Assembly: GCA_007449985.2 (NCBI GenBank)
Contig: VIIQ02000064.1
Coordinates: forward strand, 186,001 to 250,000
DNA from: Desmodesmus armatus
Lineage: Eukaryota > Chlorophyta > Chlorophyceae > Sphaeropleales > Scenedesmaceae
Reading direction: 5' to 3'
Length of the DNA: 64,000 nt
Shown here: piece by piece, positions 24,478-41,023 of the stretch
Layout: every line of letters starts with the position of its first letter
Position numbering within the stretch: the stretch's first letter is position 1
Translations under genes and position numbers: made by a program
Notes under the pieces: generated by a model
Seen by the model: only the letters and a program-made list of their open reading frames with translations
What the model was told of the DNA's origin: nothing
Database searches by the model: none

Positions 24478-25945
24478 ATGGCTGCTTCCACGCTGCAGCA
24501 GGCCCCATCAATGACGCAAACGATAGATGACTACCGGATAGTCAGCAACATTGACACCTCTAGGGTCCCAGAAGACCTGAGAAGGACTGTATATTATTCT
24601 ACACCCCTGACACAGAACCGCTGGCGCGCAAAATTGCAGAGCAAGGGGAGCATGTGGTGCTAGGCAACATCAGATGGAAGTGAGTATGTTGTTTCAAATG
24701 ATGGTGCTGTCTGGCACAGTAGTGGAAGCCTGCAGCTGTTGACCGGCACTTTCCTGTTGGCGGCAGCAACAGCAGCAGCAGCCTGCCAGTGCCGGCTGCA
24801 CAGCAAGCCGCAGCTGTGTGTAGCTTCCTTGCCACTTCCACACCCCTAAACCTTAGTTCAGCTGTCCTTGCCACCTGACCTATCACCCCTCTGCCCCTGC
24901 TGTCGATCCTTACCTGCCCCAGGTGCTTCTCTGATGGCTTCCCGGACCTGTTTGTGCACAACGCAACAGAGATCCGCAACAAGCATGTCGGCTTCCTGGC
25001 CTCATTCCACGACCCTGGGAAGATCTTCGAGCAGATCAGCATCATCTATGCTCTGCCCAGGCTGTTCATCGGCTCGTTCACACTGGTGCTGCCCTTCTTC
25101 CCCACAGGCACAGCTGAGCGGGTGCGTCACTCATTCAGCCTGGCAGCAGCACAGCAGTAGCAGTAGCACGAGTGGAGCAGCAGTAGCAGTAACAGCAGGA
25201 CTGCGGTAGCTCTAGAGCAGGTTTTGTACAGTAGCCTACAAGCGGGTTGGGTTTTGCTTGTTTGCTCATCCCCAGCCTGTATTCAGTACTCAGTGGTTGT
25301 CAGCAGGAGGGGATATGTGGACCCCGACCGCCACACGCAGCAGCAGCAGCTGCTGCATGCCTGTGTGCTGTCCCCTCAAGGGTTTCACACTGCTGCTGAC
25401 CTTCTGTACCTGCTGCCGCCGTGCAGGTTGAGACTGAGGGTGATGTTGCCACAGCCTTCACGTTGGCGCGCATCCTGTCCAACATCCCACCCAGCAGGGG
25501 TGGCCCTACAAGCATCGTCATCTTTGACATTCACGCGCTGCAGGTCAGCACAGGCTTGGCGGTGGCATTGGGGAAGCGGTGGATTAGGGTTTGTGTCAGG
25601 GTCGAAAGCATGGAAACACACGTTGAGGGTCTGGGGCTGGGGTCAGGGTTCAAACAAGAGCTGGCTTTAGGGATGGTCCGTGATTTAGGTTGTTCATGTA
25701 GTCAGGATCAGGTTCATTGATGATGAGGCGGCATGCTGTTTGGTTTGTTGCCTGTATATTGATGGCTGGATGGCTCTGCCTGTGTGTTGACACACATGAC
25801 TGTGCGTGTGCTGGCTAGCGGGTGAGCGCGTGATCGACCCCCTGGTGATAAAAACAACATACGACTCCCTGGCTCTGCTTGATCAATGTCACTAGGGGAC
25901 ACTGTCAATAGCCACTGCCTCGGCCCATTACTCAAGCGGTGCCGC

Positions 25946-25979
<34 letters not shown>

Positions 25980-28406
25980 ATTACCTGCTCTCAATCACCT
26001 CCAGGAGCGCTTCTACTTTGGTGATGGTGTGCTGCCGCTGTTTGAGAGTGGCATCCCGCTGCTGCTGGACAGACTCAAACGACTGCCTGACAGGGAAAAG
26101 GTGAGGGGGCACAGGTCACACATCACACTCTTGAGCCTTTGATTGAGGGTAGTTGTGTTAGGTTGACTGTGTTGGGCTTAACTGCCTGTCACGTACACCA
26201 GGGTTGCTTGGTGGTGCTGCCGCTGCTTCTGATGTTGCAATAGAGGTGCACGTCCACAAGTGACGCCGAGTGGCTTTTTGTGCCCCATGTGAACGTGGTG
26301 GTCTGTGTGTATGTGTGCGTGTTGTGTGTCCAGGTGACTATTGCGTACCCTGATGAGGGTGCGTGGAAGCGCTTCCACTACCAGTTCAAGGATGAGGGCT
26401 ACCCTGAGGTTATTTGCACCAAGGTCAGGGACGGAGCAAAGCGCATCGTGAGGCTTAAGGTGAGAGATTGACCGGGGGGGGGGGGGGGCGGTGGTGGTGG
26501 TGGTGGTGGGGGGGGGGAAGAGTGCTGGCAGACAAGGAAGGGGGAAGGGGGAGGGGCGAGGGGCGAGCAGACATGGGGTAGGGCAAGTGGTGAGGCAGGC
26601 AGGGGCGGGTGTGTACTGTCTTTGGTGCTGTCAGGGGGCGTGTGAGGGAGGGGGGGAGGGAAGACAGGCAGGCAGGGGTCAGGGATGGAGCCAAGCGCAT
26701 TGTGAGGCTCAAGGTGAGAGTGTTGATAGGGGATGTATGTGACCCTGCTGCAAAGGGGGGGGGGGTAGTGGGGGCAGACAAGGAAGGGGGGAGGGGGAGA
26801 GGGGGGGGGGGCGCAGACATGGGGCAGGGCAAGTGGTGAGGCAGGCAGGGGCGGGTGTGTACTGTGTGCTGTGTGCTTTCAGGAGGGGGGGCTCAGGGTG
26901 TAGGAAAGGCAGGCACGCATCGGTCCAGAGACTTTGCCGCAAGGTGAGCGACCGGACACAGGGAGATTGATGCAGAGGTCGGGGGCTTCGTGTCTGTGAT
27001 CTCTGCGCATGTTCTGGGGCGTCTGGACAGGGACGCGCAGCTAGGCAGGCCGGGGGCAGGCAGAAAGCGGGCACATAGTTGCTCTGTCCGGGTCGCATCT
27101 TGCAGCAGCTTATAGGTGTTTGAAGCACCAACCCACTGCCTCAAGGCTGTTGCATGCCCCGCCTATGTCGCGCCCCTGTTGAGCGTGCTGTGCTGTCCTG
27201 TGTTGTGCTGTGCTGCGTCATGCTGTCAATGTGCAGGAGGGTGAGCCAGAGGGGCGCCATGTTGTGATTGTTGATGACCTGGTGCAGTCGGGAGGCACGT
27301 TGATAGAGTGCCATGCGCTGCTGTCAACGCTAGGCGCAGCACACGGTGAGCAGCCGGTGGAGGGACAGAGGCTGGTATTGCAGTGCATTCACAAGGATGG
27401 AGGATGGTGTGTTTGCACAAGGATGTTCCTTTTTTTTTGTCAGGTACAGGGTGGGCGGACCCCCACCGGCTGGCCACACCCCCACCAGCTGGCCACATGT
27501 TCTTGCTCAAATGTTGGCAGGGACGGGGTGCTGCAAGCTGTATTGACTGGGAGTCTTGAGACAATTATATATAGTCTGGCGGCCTGGCATATGGGTTGGC
27601 TGTAGTGACCTCAGTGCCAGCGAGCCTTGAGCTGGTTATGCTATCATTGTCTGATGCTTGATCCAGTGTACCGCAGTCATCAGTGTTTGACTACTGCTTG
27701 TCTGGACAGAGAAAGCACCCATGTTCATGGTAAGATTGTAGTATGTATTGTCGCTGCTGCAGTGAGTGCGTATGTGACCCACGGTGTGTTCCCAAGGAGT
27801 CCTATAACAAGTTCAAGGCAGACAATGGAGGTAAGGCAACGCGATGGGGGTGGCAGGGGAAGGGCAAGTGCGAACATGCAGCAGCGCTCAAAACCCTGAG
27901 GCTGAGAGTCTCAGCCCCAGCCCCTGCCATGCCTCAAAGGTGCAGCCTTGCAGCCCCAGCTCCATCATACCTCATACAACAGCCATGATGCTAAATGACA
28001 GACGTGGATGGTGGTCGCCGCTTGGTTCAACAGCCTTATTTGTGCAGCAGGCAGCAGCGTACGGCTAAGGTGTACCGCTCAGGTGCACAGCTAAGGCTAG
28101 GTTGAGAGGCTACAGGGAGTCAGGAAGCAGCATCAGAAGGGCCATACCAGAACCTTGTCATGCTTTTAGCTGATCATGCACGTCATGGCAGTAGTGTGAA
28201 GACAGTGTTACGGGGTGTGTTCAAGCAGTTCTCTTTGTGCTGCTGTCTGGTCTGCGTGTGTTGTGTGTGCAGACGGTGCTGCTGGTGGGTTCCGTTACTT
28301 CTGGCTGACAGACAGCTGCCCGCAGACAGTGGAGGCTGTCACTGACAGGAAGCCATTCGAGGTGCTCACGCTGGCGGGACCCATTGCAGAGGCACTGCAG
28401 ATCTGA
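24478..28406 (+). CDS. Phosphoribosyl-pyrophosphate synthase, plant class II type
   Basis: The enzyme converts ribose 5-phosphate and ATP to PRPP for nucleotide, His and Trp synthesis. Exons: 24478-24679, 24923-25121, 25427-25543, 26005-26100, 26334-26459, 27237-27345, 27763-27830, 28273-28406. Family blocks appear in order: [83 protein letters not shown], the PRPP-binding [40 protein letters not shown] and [16 protein letters not shown]. They match the plant cytosolic PRS3/PRS4 group, without an obvious transit peptide. The frame is broken twice: at about 24585-24597 between the ATG-bearing N-terminus and LFYTP, and in exon 7 between GVFP and KESYNKFK. Each break is explained by one missing base. 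The chosen start is therefore tentative. Confidence 0.88.
26424..26870 (+). repeat. Tandem duplication of an exon end in the PRPP synthase intron
   Basis: The exon end encoding [12 protein letters not shown] with its GTGAGA donor (26424-26465) recurs at 26678-26719, 254 nt further on. The following G-rich segment containing ACATGGGG(T/C)AGGGCAAG recurs too (26571 and 26815). The unit is therefore about 245-255 nt. The second exon copy has an AG acceptor directly before 26672 and could be a 42 nt cassette exon. The spacer contains poly-G and GGT runs. Confidence 0.8.
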
Positions 28407-28770
28407 GCAGCAGCAGCGGCAGCAGCAGGTTTGATGTGTTGCCTACTATGCATCCTGCTGCCGTGGTGTCTGTTTGGTGGCATGTACCGCAGCAGCAGCA
28501 GCAGCAGCATGGGTTTGATCTGGGGCGTACTGCCGGCACCCGTAATGCTGTGGGGTGCGCAGAGGCACTGCAGATCTGAGCAGCAGCAGGATGGGTTTAT
28601 GTGTGTATGGAAGCACGCTGCTGCGCTGTTGTTTGGTAAGCGGCATTGCTGCAGCCATGAGCAGCAGCAGTAGCAGCATGGGTGTGTGATTGGGGAATGC
28701 TCCTGTCATATGACAGGAGGCATCTGGTCTAGGGTGAGCAGAAGCGCTGCAGATATGAGCAGCTCCAGCG
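28387..28770 (+). repeat. Triplicated last-exon end in the 3' flank of PRPP synthase
   Basis: The stop-codon region (AGAGGCACTGCAGATCTGAG, from 28388) recurs at 28561 and, diverged, at 28740, giving three tandem units of about 175 nt. CAG-rich arms are interspersed. The duplicated block includes the last codons, the TGA and the start of the 3' UTR. Confidence 0.75.
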
Positions 28771-29209
28771 GCAGCAGCAGTACAGGTGGTCCCTGACACA
28801 CACACAGAGTGTATCTGGGGTTCAACCAAGTTGGTCTGCATGCTGCTGGCACCAGCTGTGGTGTGTGGCAAACAGTGCCACAGCAGCTGACCTTTTGTGT
28901 GGTGCTGGTGTGGCATCTGGCACTGTGCCAGGTACTGCTGTGCTTTGACCAACGTTACCGGCAGCTGACTCTTGTGTAGTGTTGCTTCATTGGTCAAGAG
29001 AGGGCTGGGGTAGCGCTGAACGGTTACAGCGGCAGTGTGGCAGGAGGGTTCAGGGTATTCTGTACCATAACGGGACGGGGTGGCGGGAGTGATGGAGCAG
29101 TGCATCTGCTGCTGAAGGGGTGATTCTGTAACTGGGGAAGTTCTGTCTTGACTCTCGGCCAGCACTGAACACAGCAAGGTCAGACACTACCACACTTCAG
29201 CCAGACAGG

Positions 29210-32200
29210 ATGCTGCACAGCATCGCAAGGAGCCGGTTGTTGCCATGCTCAGTAGCTGCAGCGGCTGCTGCGTGGGGTTACTCGGCCTCTGAGCCGGTAT
29301 GTACTCGCAATGCACTCGCTACTGTAGATCAGTCCGAGTAGATCACCATCAACAATACCCGCCAGCATCGTGTGGCGTTCTGAACTTCGCTTGGCTATGT
29401 GGAGTTTCAACTGGCTGCGAAAATGCATCGTTGTTCCAGCACAGCATGCCTGCAGTGTCCCCCCCTCAACCCACCCCCACACACCGGCACAGTGCACACC
29501 CACAGCTTTGGTCTGGACGCCTTCTTTTGTACTGTGAGGTTGCTTTGTTAGGCTTTCGTTGCCTGGGGTGGCGGTGGGGGACCCAGTGCTAGTTACATTG
29601 TGTTCTGTGTTCCCATCTTTGTGTGTTCCCAGTGTCTCCACAGGAAATCTTGCTACCTCCCCGGTTCCGGGCACTGTCTCACAGTGCACACCCTGTGATG
29701 GTGCCTGCAGGCTGGTTTTGCTGCATCAGCTGATCAGTCCGATGGTGGCCTCAGCCCCAAGGAGTTCAGGGACCTGAAGCTCACAAAGAAGGAGAAGGTC
29801 GGTTCAGCAGCATGACCTGGTCACCCTACGTCACTTGAGAGTAGCTCTCTAGTGCCACTGCTGCAACAGCGGACACTTCAACCAGAAAGCAGCAGCAACA
29901 GCAGCAGCAGCAGCAGCAGGCGATTGCTTGTATGTGAGGCCATTGGGCACCCAGCCTCCCTGCGGCAGCGTTCATACCACAGACTCCTGCAGCATTGGTC
30001 GGCCGCACACCTGTCGCACATGTCACACACGTGTGGTGCACCCTCACCCGTATGGTGTTTCTGTTCCTGGGTGTCTGCCCGCTGCAGCTGACTCACAACA
30101 GCTACCACCTTCGCTTTGAGCTACCTGGCGGGGCGTCCGCCAACATGCCCGTGGCCTCCTGCCTGCTGACAAAGGCCTCACTGCAGGTGGGGTGCAGCAG
30201 CTGCCTCTGCAGCGCGTGCCAATGGTTCCTAGGGTTAACCAGTAGTACAAACTAATTCAGTGCATTTCCCAGCATATTGGAGGGTGATAACTTTGACATA
30301 CGGCATCCGCTGCGGGCGTGCGCGGTATCGCTGGAAAGCCCGCGACGTCAGCTTTCCGGCAAGCCCGCTGCGGCCTTCAGGGGACAATTCCTAAAAAAGT
30401 TATAGGCCTCGATGCAGGCCACATTTCTGGTCCCGATTTCGGGACCCTGGCCATTAAAGGGTTAAGAGGGGTCCTAGGGTTGAGAGGGGAGTGCCCTGCT
30501 AACCCCCAAATCCTGCTGCGAGCTGCTGCTGACTAGCAGCCAGCCACTTGCTAGTAGGCTATTAGCAGCGCATCAGGGCAGCTCCTCATGTGCCACATGA
30601 GTGGGTGGTTTTGGGGAAGGGGGGGGGGGTATTCCTGCCTGCTGACAAAGGCCTCACTGCAGGTGGGGAGCAGCGCCACCAGGGCAGCTGCTCATGCAAT
30701 TGGGTGGGGGTCATTGCTGATTTTGGCTGGCTGTTCCCACTGAGAGAATGGGATACATCAAGTGATAGGCCTTATGAGCACCCTGGTGTGAGGTTCAGGA
30801 GGCATTTTAGGGCCTCAGCTCGCTGGCTAGTGCCAAGGCCATGATGGGACCCTGTCCTGGACACCTGTCTCGTACTGCTATGTACTGCACTTTACTGTAC
30901 CGTACTGTAAGGTACTGTACTGTACTGTACTGTAAGGTACTGGAGTGTACTGTACTGGACTGACTGTCCTCCTTTGCTCCTGCAGGGTCCAGAGGATGAC
31001 AAGCCCAAGGTGATCATCAGGCCCTACACCCCCGTGTCCGCCCCTGATGCAGCAGGATACCTGGACCTCGTCATAAAGGCATACCCCACAGGTGATGATG
31101 GACTGGCAGCAGGCCGCTACCGCTGCTGCTGCTGCTGCCTGCCGCTGCTGCTGCCGCCAGGGCGCGCAAAGGAGGTTCCTGCAGCCGTGACTGATGCTGA
31201 CATGCATACAGGCTCTTTGATTTGAATTTGAACAACACCCAACATGTGTCCTCAGCACAACTTGCTAAGGACCGTCACTGTCTGCTAGCACGTGCCACAG
31301 TGTGGTTGGTCCACAGTCAGATTTACAGCCCAAACCTTCTTTCAACACCGCTCGATTGGTCTATGGCTGTATGTTACAGCGCATGTGGCTGCTGTGTCTG
31401 CGCACAACATGTGTGTGTACACATGCGTGTAGGCAAGATGGCCAGACCATTGTGTGTTCACCACTCAGTTGGTGCAGACATGTTCCAACGCATGTCGCTG
31501 TTGTGTCTGCGCACAACATCATGGTTTGTGTACACATATGCATGTAGGCAAGATGAGCAAACACCTTGGAGAGCTCAAGGTTGGTGACTCAGTGGCGTTC
31601 AAGGGACCCATCCCCAAGTACCCCTACACAGCAAACACCAAGAAGGAGATTGGCATGGTGGCAGGAGGTAAGCGACTGCCATCTGTGCCATACACAGCAG
31701 CACATGCACCCAGTGCTGCATCCCCCTACAAAGTACTACTTAGCAAACAAACAGGCACACCATGAGTACCGTATGCGCTGTGACAGGAGGCACACCAGTC
31801 GCAGCCGTCAAGGAGACTCTCCTGGCAGCAGCTGCTAAAGTGTGAAGGGGTAGCCAGTGCATCTGAGCTGTGCATCAATTTGAAACGCCCCAGCTGTGTT
31901 CAGTGCCCCACTGACACCATTTTACACTGCGTTTTTGGTTACTGCCCCGAAGCTGCTGATACTTTGTCAATGTCATATACTGTGTACAAATACATCCGAT
32001 ACGGTCCCAGCTGATCCGTTGCAGCACTATGCTGCACACACGAAGTGGTGATCCATCTGCAGCAGTACCCCACTTTTTCAAGACGCCCCGGCGGCGACCA
32101 GAAACACGCACGCATGTTTGATGTACTAAAAATATGTGCTTCGTTTGTGCCATTGCCCTTTGCAGCACTAGCTCGTTCGCCCGAAGGGACCATCGATCAG

Positions 32201-35029
32201 CAGCAGTACCACTTTGCGCAGCGTCACGTAGCAACATGCTGGATAATATTGATACTGTAAACTATACCATTGAAAATAGGGTACGTGCCAGACAACGGCA
32301 TGACTTGGCACGTGTGCATGCATAGCCAAAGTCATCACCCACCTCAGTCTGTGCCCCACTTTCTATTTGCACCATCGTGTCCTGTGTGCTGGTAGTGAAC
32401 ACCATATTCATCATTGCTGATTGGTAAACGTTGATAGTGTGACTGTCATCCCAACCTGCTGTAGCATGCACTACATCCCCCAATACAGTCGGTTTCTGCT
32501 ACCGTCTACTGCACTACCTGACAACCGTAGATACTTTCATCATTCTGTTGCAGCTGTTCGGAGTTGATTAGGCTCCAGCTTTGCCACCCACGGTGTGCAA
32601 CACATAGCCCTGTGTATTACTGCACCCAGCAGATACGAGCATTTGCCCTGTCTATGTTGTTTTGGCTTCTGCAGCCTGCAGTGCGCACCCACCCACAGCA
32701 ACGTTATGCGGGGCCTCACCCACTTGATCTAGCCGTCCCGCCTTCTGAATGTGTGTGCTTGCTATCAGTCTGTGCAGCACGGATCATTGCATTGTGTGTT
32801 CCTTCACGATAGGACTAGGGTCATCGCGCATGCAAGCTCGTCCATGCAGTTATCATACCTGAGGTACCAACCACTCATGCACACACCATACCGTGTCACC
32901 ACCATAGAAACGGCAAAAGACAAGCATGGAAGCCAGGTGCTGCCTGCTGAGTTGGATCTCATTGTGATGTCACACAGAGGCCAGAGAGGCGGGGGGGGTC
33001 TGGGGGGGCGCAGCCCCCCATGTAAAAGCGGGGGGGCTTGGGGGGGCTGCGCCCCCCCAAACACTCTGACGGACTAAGTGGGGCGTAGACCTTTTGAGGT
33101 ACGGGCTGGCATTTGCTTACAGGAGTCACAGTCATGGCGTAATCGTGTGCTGTAGTGACACCCTGTTGGTTTGGTTGTGCCTGCTATGCTGCTGCTGCTG
33201 GTGAACACTGCTGCTGCAGGAACCGGCATCACGCCAATGCTGCAGGTATGTCTATCTGCCAACTGTGAGGTTGCATCTTTGGGCTGACAGCCTGTTTGTC
33301 TTGTGCAATGCCTGAGCAGGGGCTCCTGTTGCATTCCACCTACAGCTTGCATCAACATGTTGTTGATGGATGTGATCGTCACTCAGCGTCGGTGGCAGTA
33401 GTGTGCTTCTCTATGAATGCAGACCTGCAGGAGACAGCACTGTACTGCAGCCTAAGCAGGTGTGTCAACACAGAGGCTCTGGGGCTTTCAATCTGCGCTA
33501 CTGTGCTATGCAGCTTGGCATTGGTGTGGAATGTGATGCAGTGCAGCGTGACATAACCGTGTGTACTGTTACAGTCCCACAGTCAACATTGGTGTGCTGT
33601 GCTGTGCCATGCCATGCCATGCCATGCTGTGCTGTGCTGTGCAGGTTGCTGACCACATCCTCAACAACCCTGCTGACAAGACCAAGGTCTCTCTGGTCTT
33701 TGCCAACGTGTCTGAGGGAGACATCCTGCTCAAGGTAACAGGACTGCTGGCTGTTCATGGAGCACCCTGCACGCACAGCACATCTCCCCACAGCCCCTGA
33801 ACACCAGTCACACCAGCCCTCGACACAGCAGAGTAACGATTGGGGTGCTGGATATTAAACGCGGATGATGTTGTTGCTGGGCGGCGCACCTGTCACACAT
33901 TGGCCTACATCCTGCTGTAGCTCGCCATCATGGCTCTGTGCCGCACTGCGGCGTTTTTTTCATTCTGTGCAGGACAAGATTGATGGCATGGCAGCCAAGC
34001 ACCCGGACAGGTTCAAGGTGTACTACATCGTGGACAAGCCCAAGTGAGTCATGATGGAGTTCGCTTGCTCCTTGTCAGGATGAGTCATCATATGACTGTT
34101 GAGACGTGATACTGTACATGTGTTGGAGACGTACTCTGCTCACTGCAGCTGGCCTTCCTGAACAGCTAAGGTTGCTTACATGCTTGTCTCTCAAAACATG
34201 TCTTTGTGAGCTAGGAGCCTGTGGGATGGGGTGCTTGCTGGTTTCATCACATCTGCGTGCAGTCTTGAAAATGCTGTGCTGCACTTGTGCTGCTGCTGCT
34301 GCTGCTGCTGGCCGCTGCTTGGACTGGCTCATGTGCTGTGCAGCTGGGGAGGCATCTTCTGGAAGGGCGGTGTGGGCTATGTGACCCGTGACATGCTGGC
34401 AGCCAACATGCCTGCAGCCAGCCTGGGCAGTGATGCGCTCATCATGGTCTGTGGACCACCAGGTGCGTTGAACATGTAGTATGATCAACTGATACACCGC
34501 ATGTCACGGTGTGTATGTGTATGTGTTGGCATGGGCGATACACAGGACTGTGGTGTGTGACATGGGAGACAGGGGGTGAGAGTATGTGGGAGGCCTGTAC
34601 AGACATGTCCCATTGCATTGCTGCAGGCTGGAGCTTGGCCCATCGGCAAGTGAGGCGTGTTGTCGCGATGCACAATCTTGTGTGGTCAAAAAAGCAACAA
34701 CCCTGTGTGCTCGGCAAGCCTCCTCTCCTGTCTGGTCCTGCTGACTTTGCATATTCAAGAACCACTGGTTCTTGAATTGTTGATGGCTGGCAGCCATCAA
34801 CTACATGCACTGCATCAGCGATGGAGGGCGGTCACAGAGTGCCACCGTGGTGCCAGCATGCACATGCTTATGGCCCTCATGCTGACAGTGCCCGATCATT
34901 GCTGTTGCTGTTCCTGCAGGCATGATGAACGCTGTGAGTGGCGACAAGGCGCAGGACAAGAGCCAGGGCGAGCTGACAGGGCTGCTGAAGGCTATGGGGT
35001 ACTCTGCCGACCAGGTCTACAAGTTCTGA
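29210..35029 (+). CDS. NADH-cytochrome b5 reductase, mitochondrial type
   Basis: This flavoprotein passes electrons from NADH to cytochrome b5. Ten exons join in frame to 304 residues: 29210-29296, 29711-29797, 30088-30186, 30986-31091, 31548-31667, 33220-33245, 33645-33734, 33973-34043, 34344-34462, 34920-35029. The Arg/Ala-rich N-terminus ([12 protein letters not shown]) suits mitochondrial targeting. The FAD-binding half has RPYTPVS and [14 protein letters not shown]. The NADH-binding half has GTGITPML, carried almost alone on a 26 nt microexon, and CGPPGMM. The protein ends VYKF, as family members do. The large introns carry repeats, including copies of exon 3's donor end and exon 5's acceptor end. 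TGTAA follows the stop by 15 nt. Membrane attachment or compartment is not proven by sequence alone. Confidence 0.93.
30286..30475. repeat. Compositionally distinct insert in intron 3 of the b5 reductase gene
   Basis: A GC-rich block, free of the CAG/CTG words that fill the neighbouring DNA, contains CGCTGGAAAGCCCGCGACG and GCTTTCCGG as an inverted pair, repeated CCCGCTGCGG/CCGCTGCGGG words and a TCCCGATTTCGGGA palindrome. It ends in AT-rich TTAAAGGGTTAAG. It looks like an inserted short element. No ends or target duplication could be fixed. Confidence 0.35.
30633..30668 (+). repeat. Intronic copy of exon 3's end and donor (b5 reductase)
   Basis: A 36 nt stretch identical to 30157-30192 encodes CLLTKASLQ followed by the GTGGGG donor, 476 nt downstream inside the same intron. 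Perfect identity indicates a recent copy. Confidence 0.85.
30890..30958 (+). repeat. GTACT/GTAAG-rich microsatellite
   Basis: TACTGTACTG-type pentamers are interspersed with GTAAGGTACTG just upstream of the acceptor of exon 4 of the b5 reductase gene. The array contains several GTAAGG donor-like words. Confidence 0.6.
31389..31444 (+). repeat. Upstream copy of exon 5's acceptor region (b5 reductase)
   Basis: The segment with TGTGTCTGCGCACAACAT, a TACACATGCGTGTAG acceptor and GGCAAGATG resembles 31503-31556, the true acceptor and exon start, 115 nt downstream. The copy continues GCCAGACC instead of AGCAAACACC. Confidence 0.7.
33001..33060. repeat. Paired G/C-run hairpins in intron 5 of the b5 reductase gene
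   Basis: Two adjacent inverted repeats, TGGGGGG...CCCCCCA around GCGCAG and TTGGGGGGG...CCCCCCCAA around CTGCG, are separated by a short spacer. The G runs could also form quadruplexes. Confidence 0.6.
33596..33644 (+). repeat. GCCAT/GCTGT pentamer array at an acceptor
   Basis: Four GCCAT units flanked by GCTGT units lead directly into the GTGCAG acceptor of exon 7 of the b5 reductase gene, so repeat length sets the polypyrimidine tract. Confidence 0.6.
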
Positions 35030-35043
35030 TGCTGCAACTGCTG

Positions 35044-35048
35044 TGTAA
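35044..35048 (+). terminator. TGTAA polyadenylation signal (b5 reductase)
   Basis: TGTAA lies 15 nt after the stop codon. Confidence 0.5.

Positions 35049-41023
<5,975 letters not shown>

Noticed and set aside
33498..33791. Minus-strand frame around the GCCAT array
   Set aside because: It is antisense to a verified exon of the b5 reductase and to a pentamer repeat.
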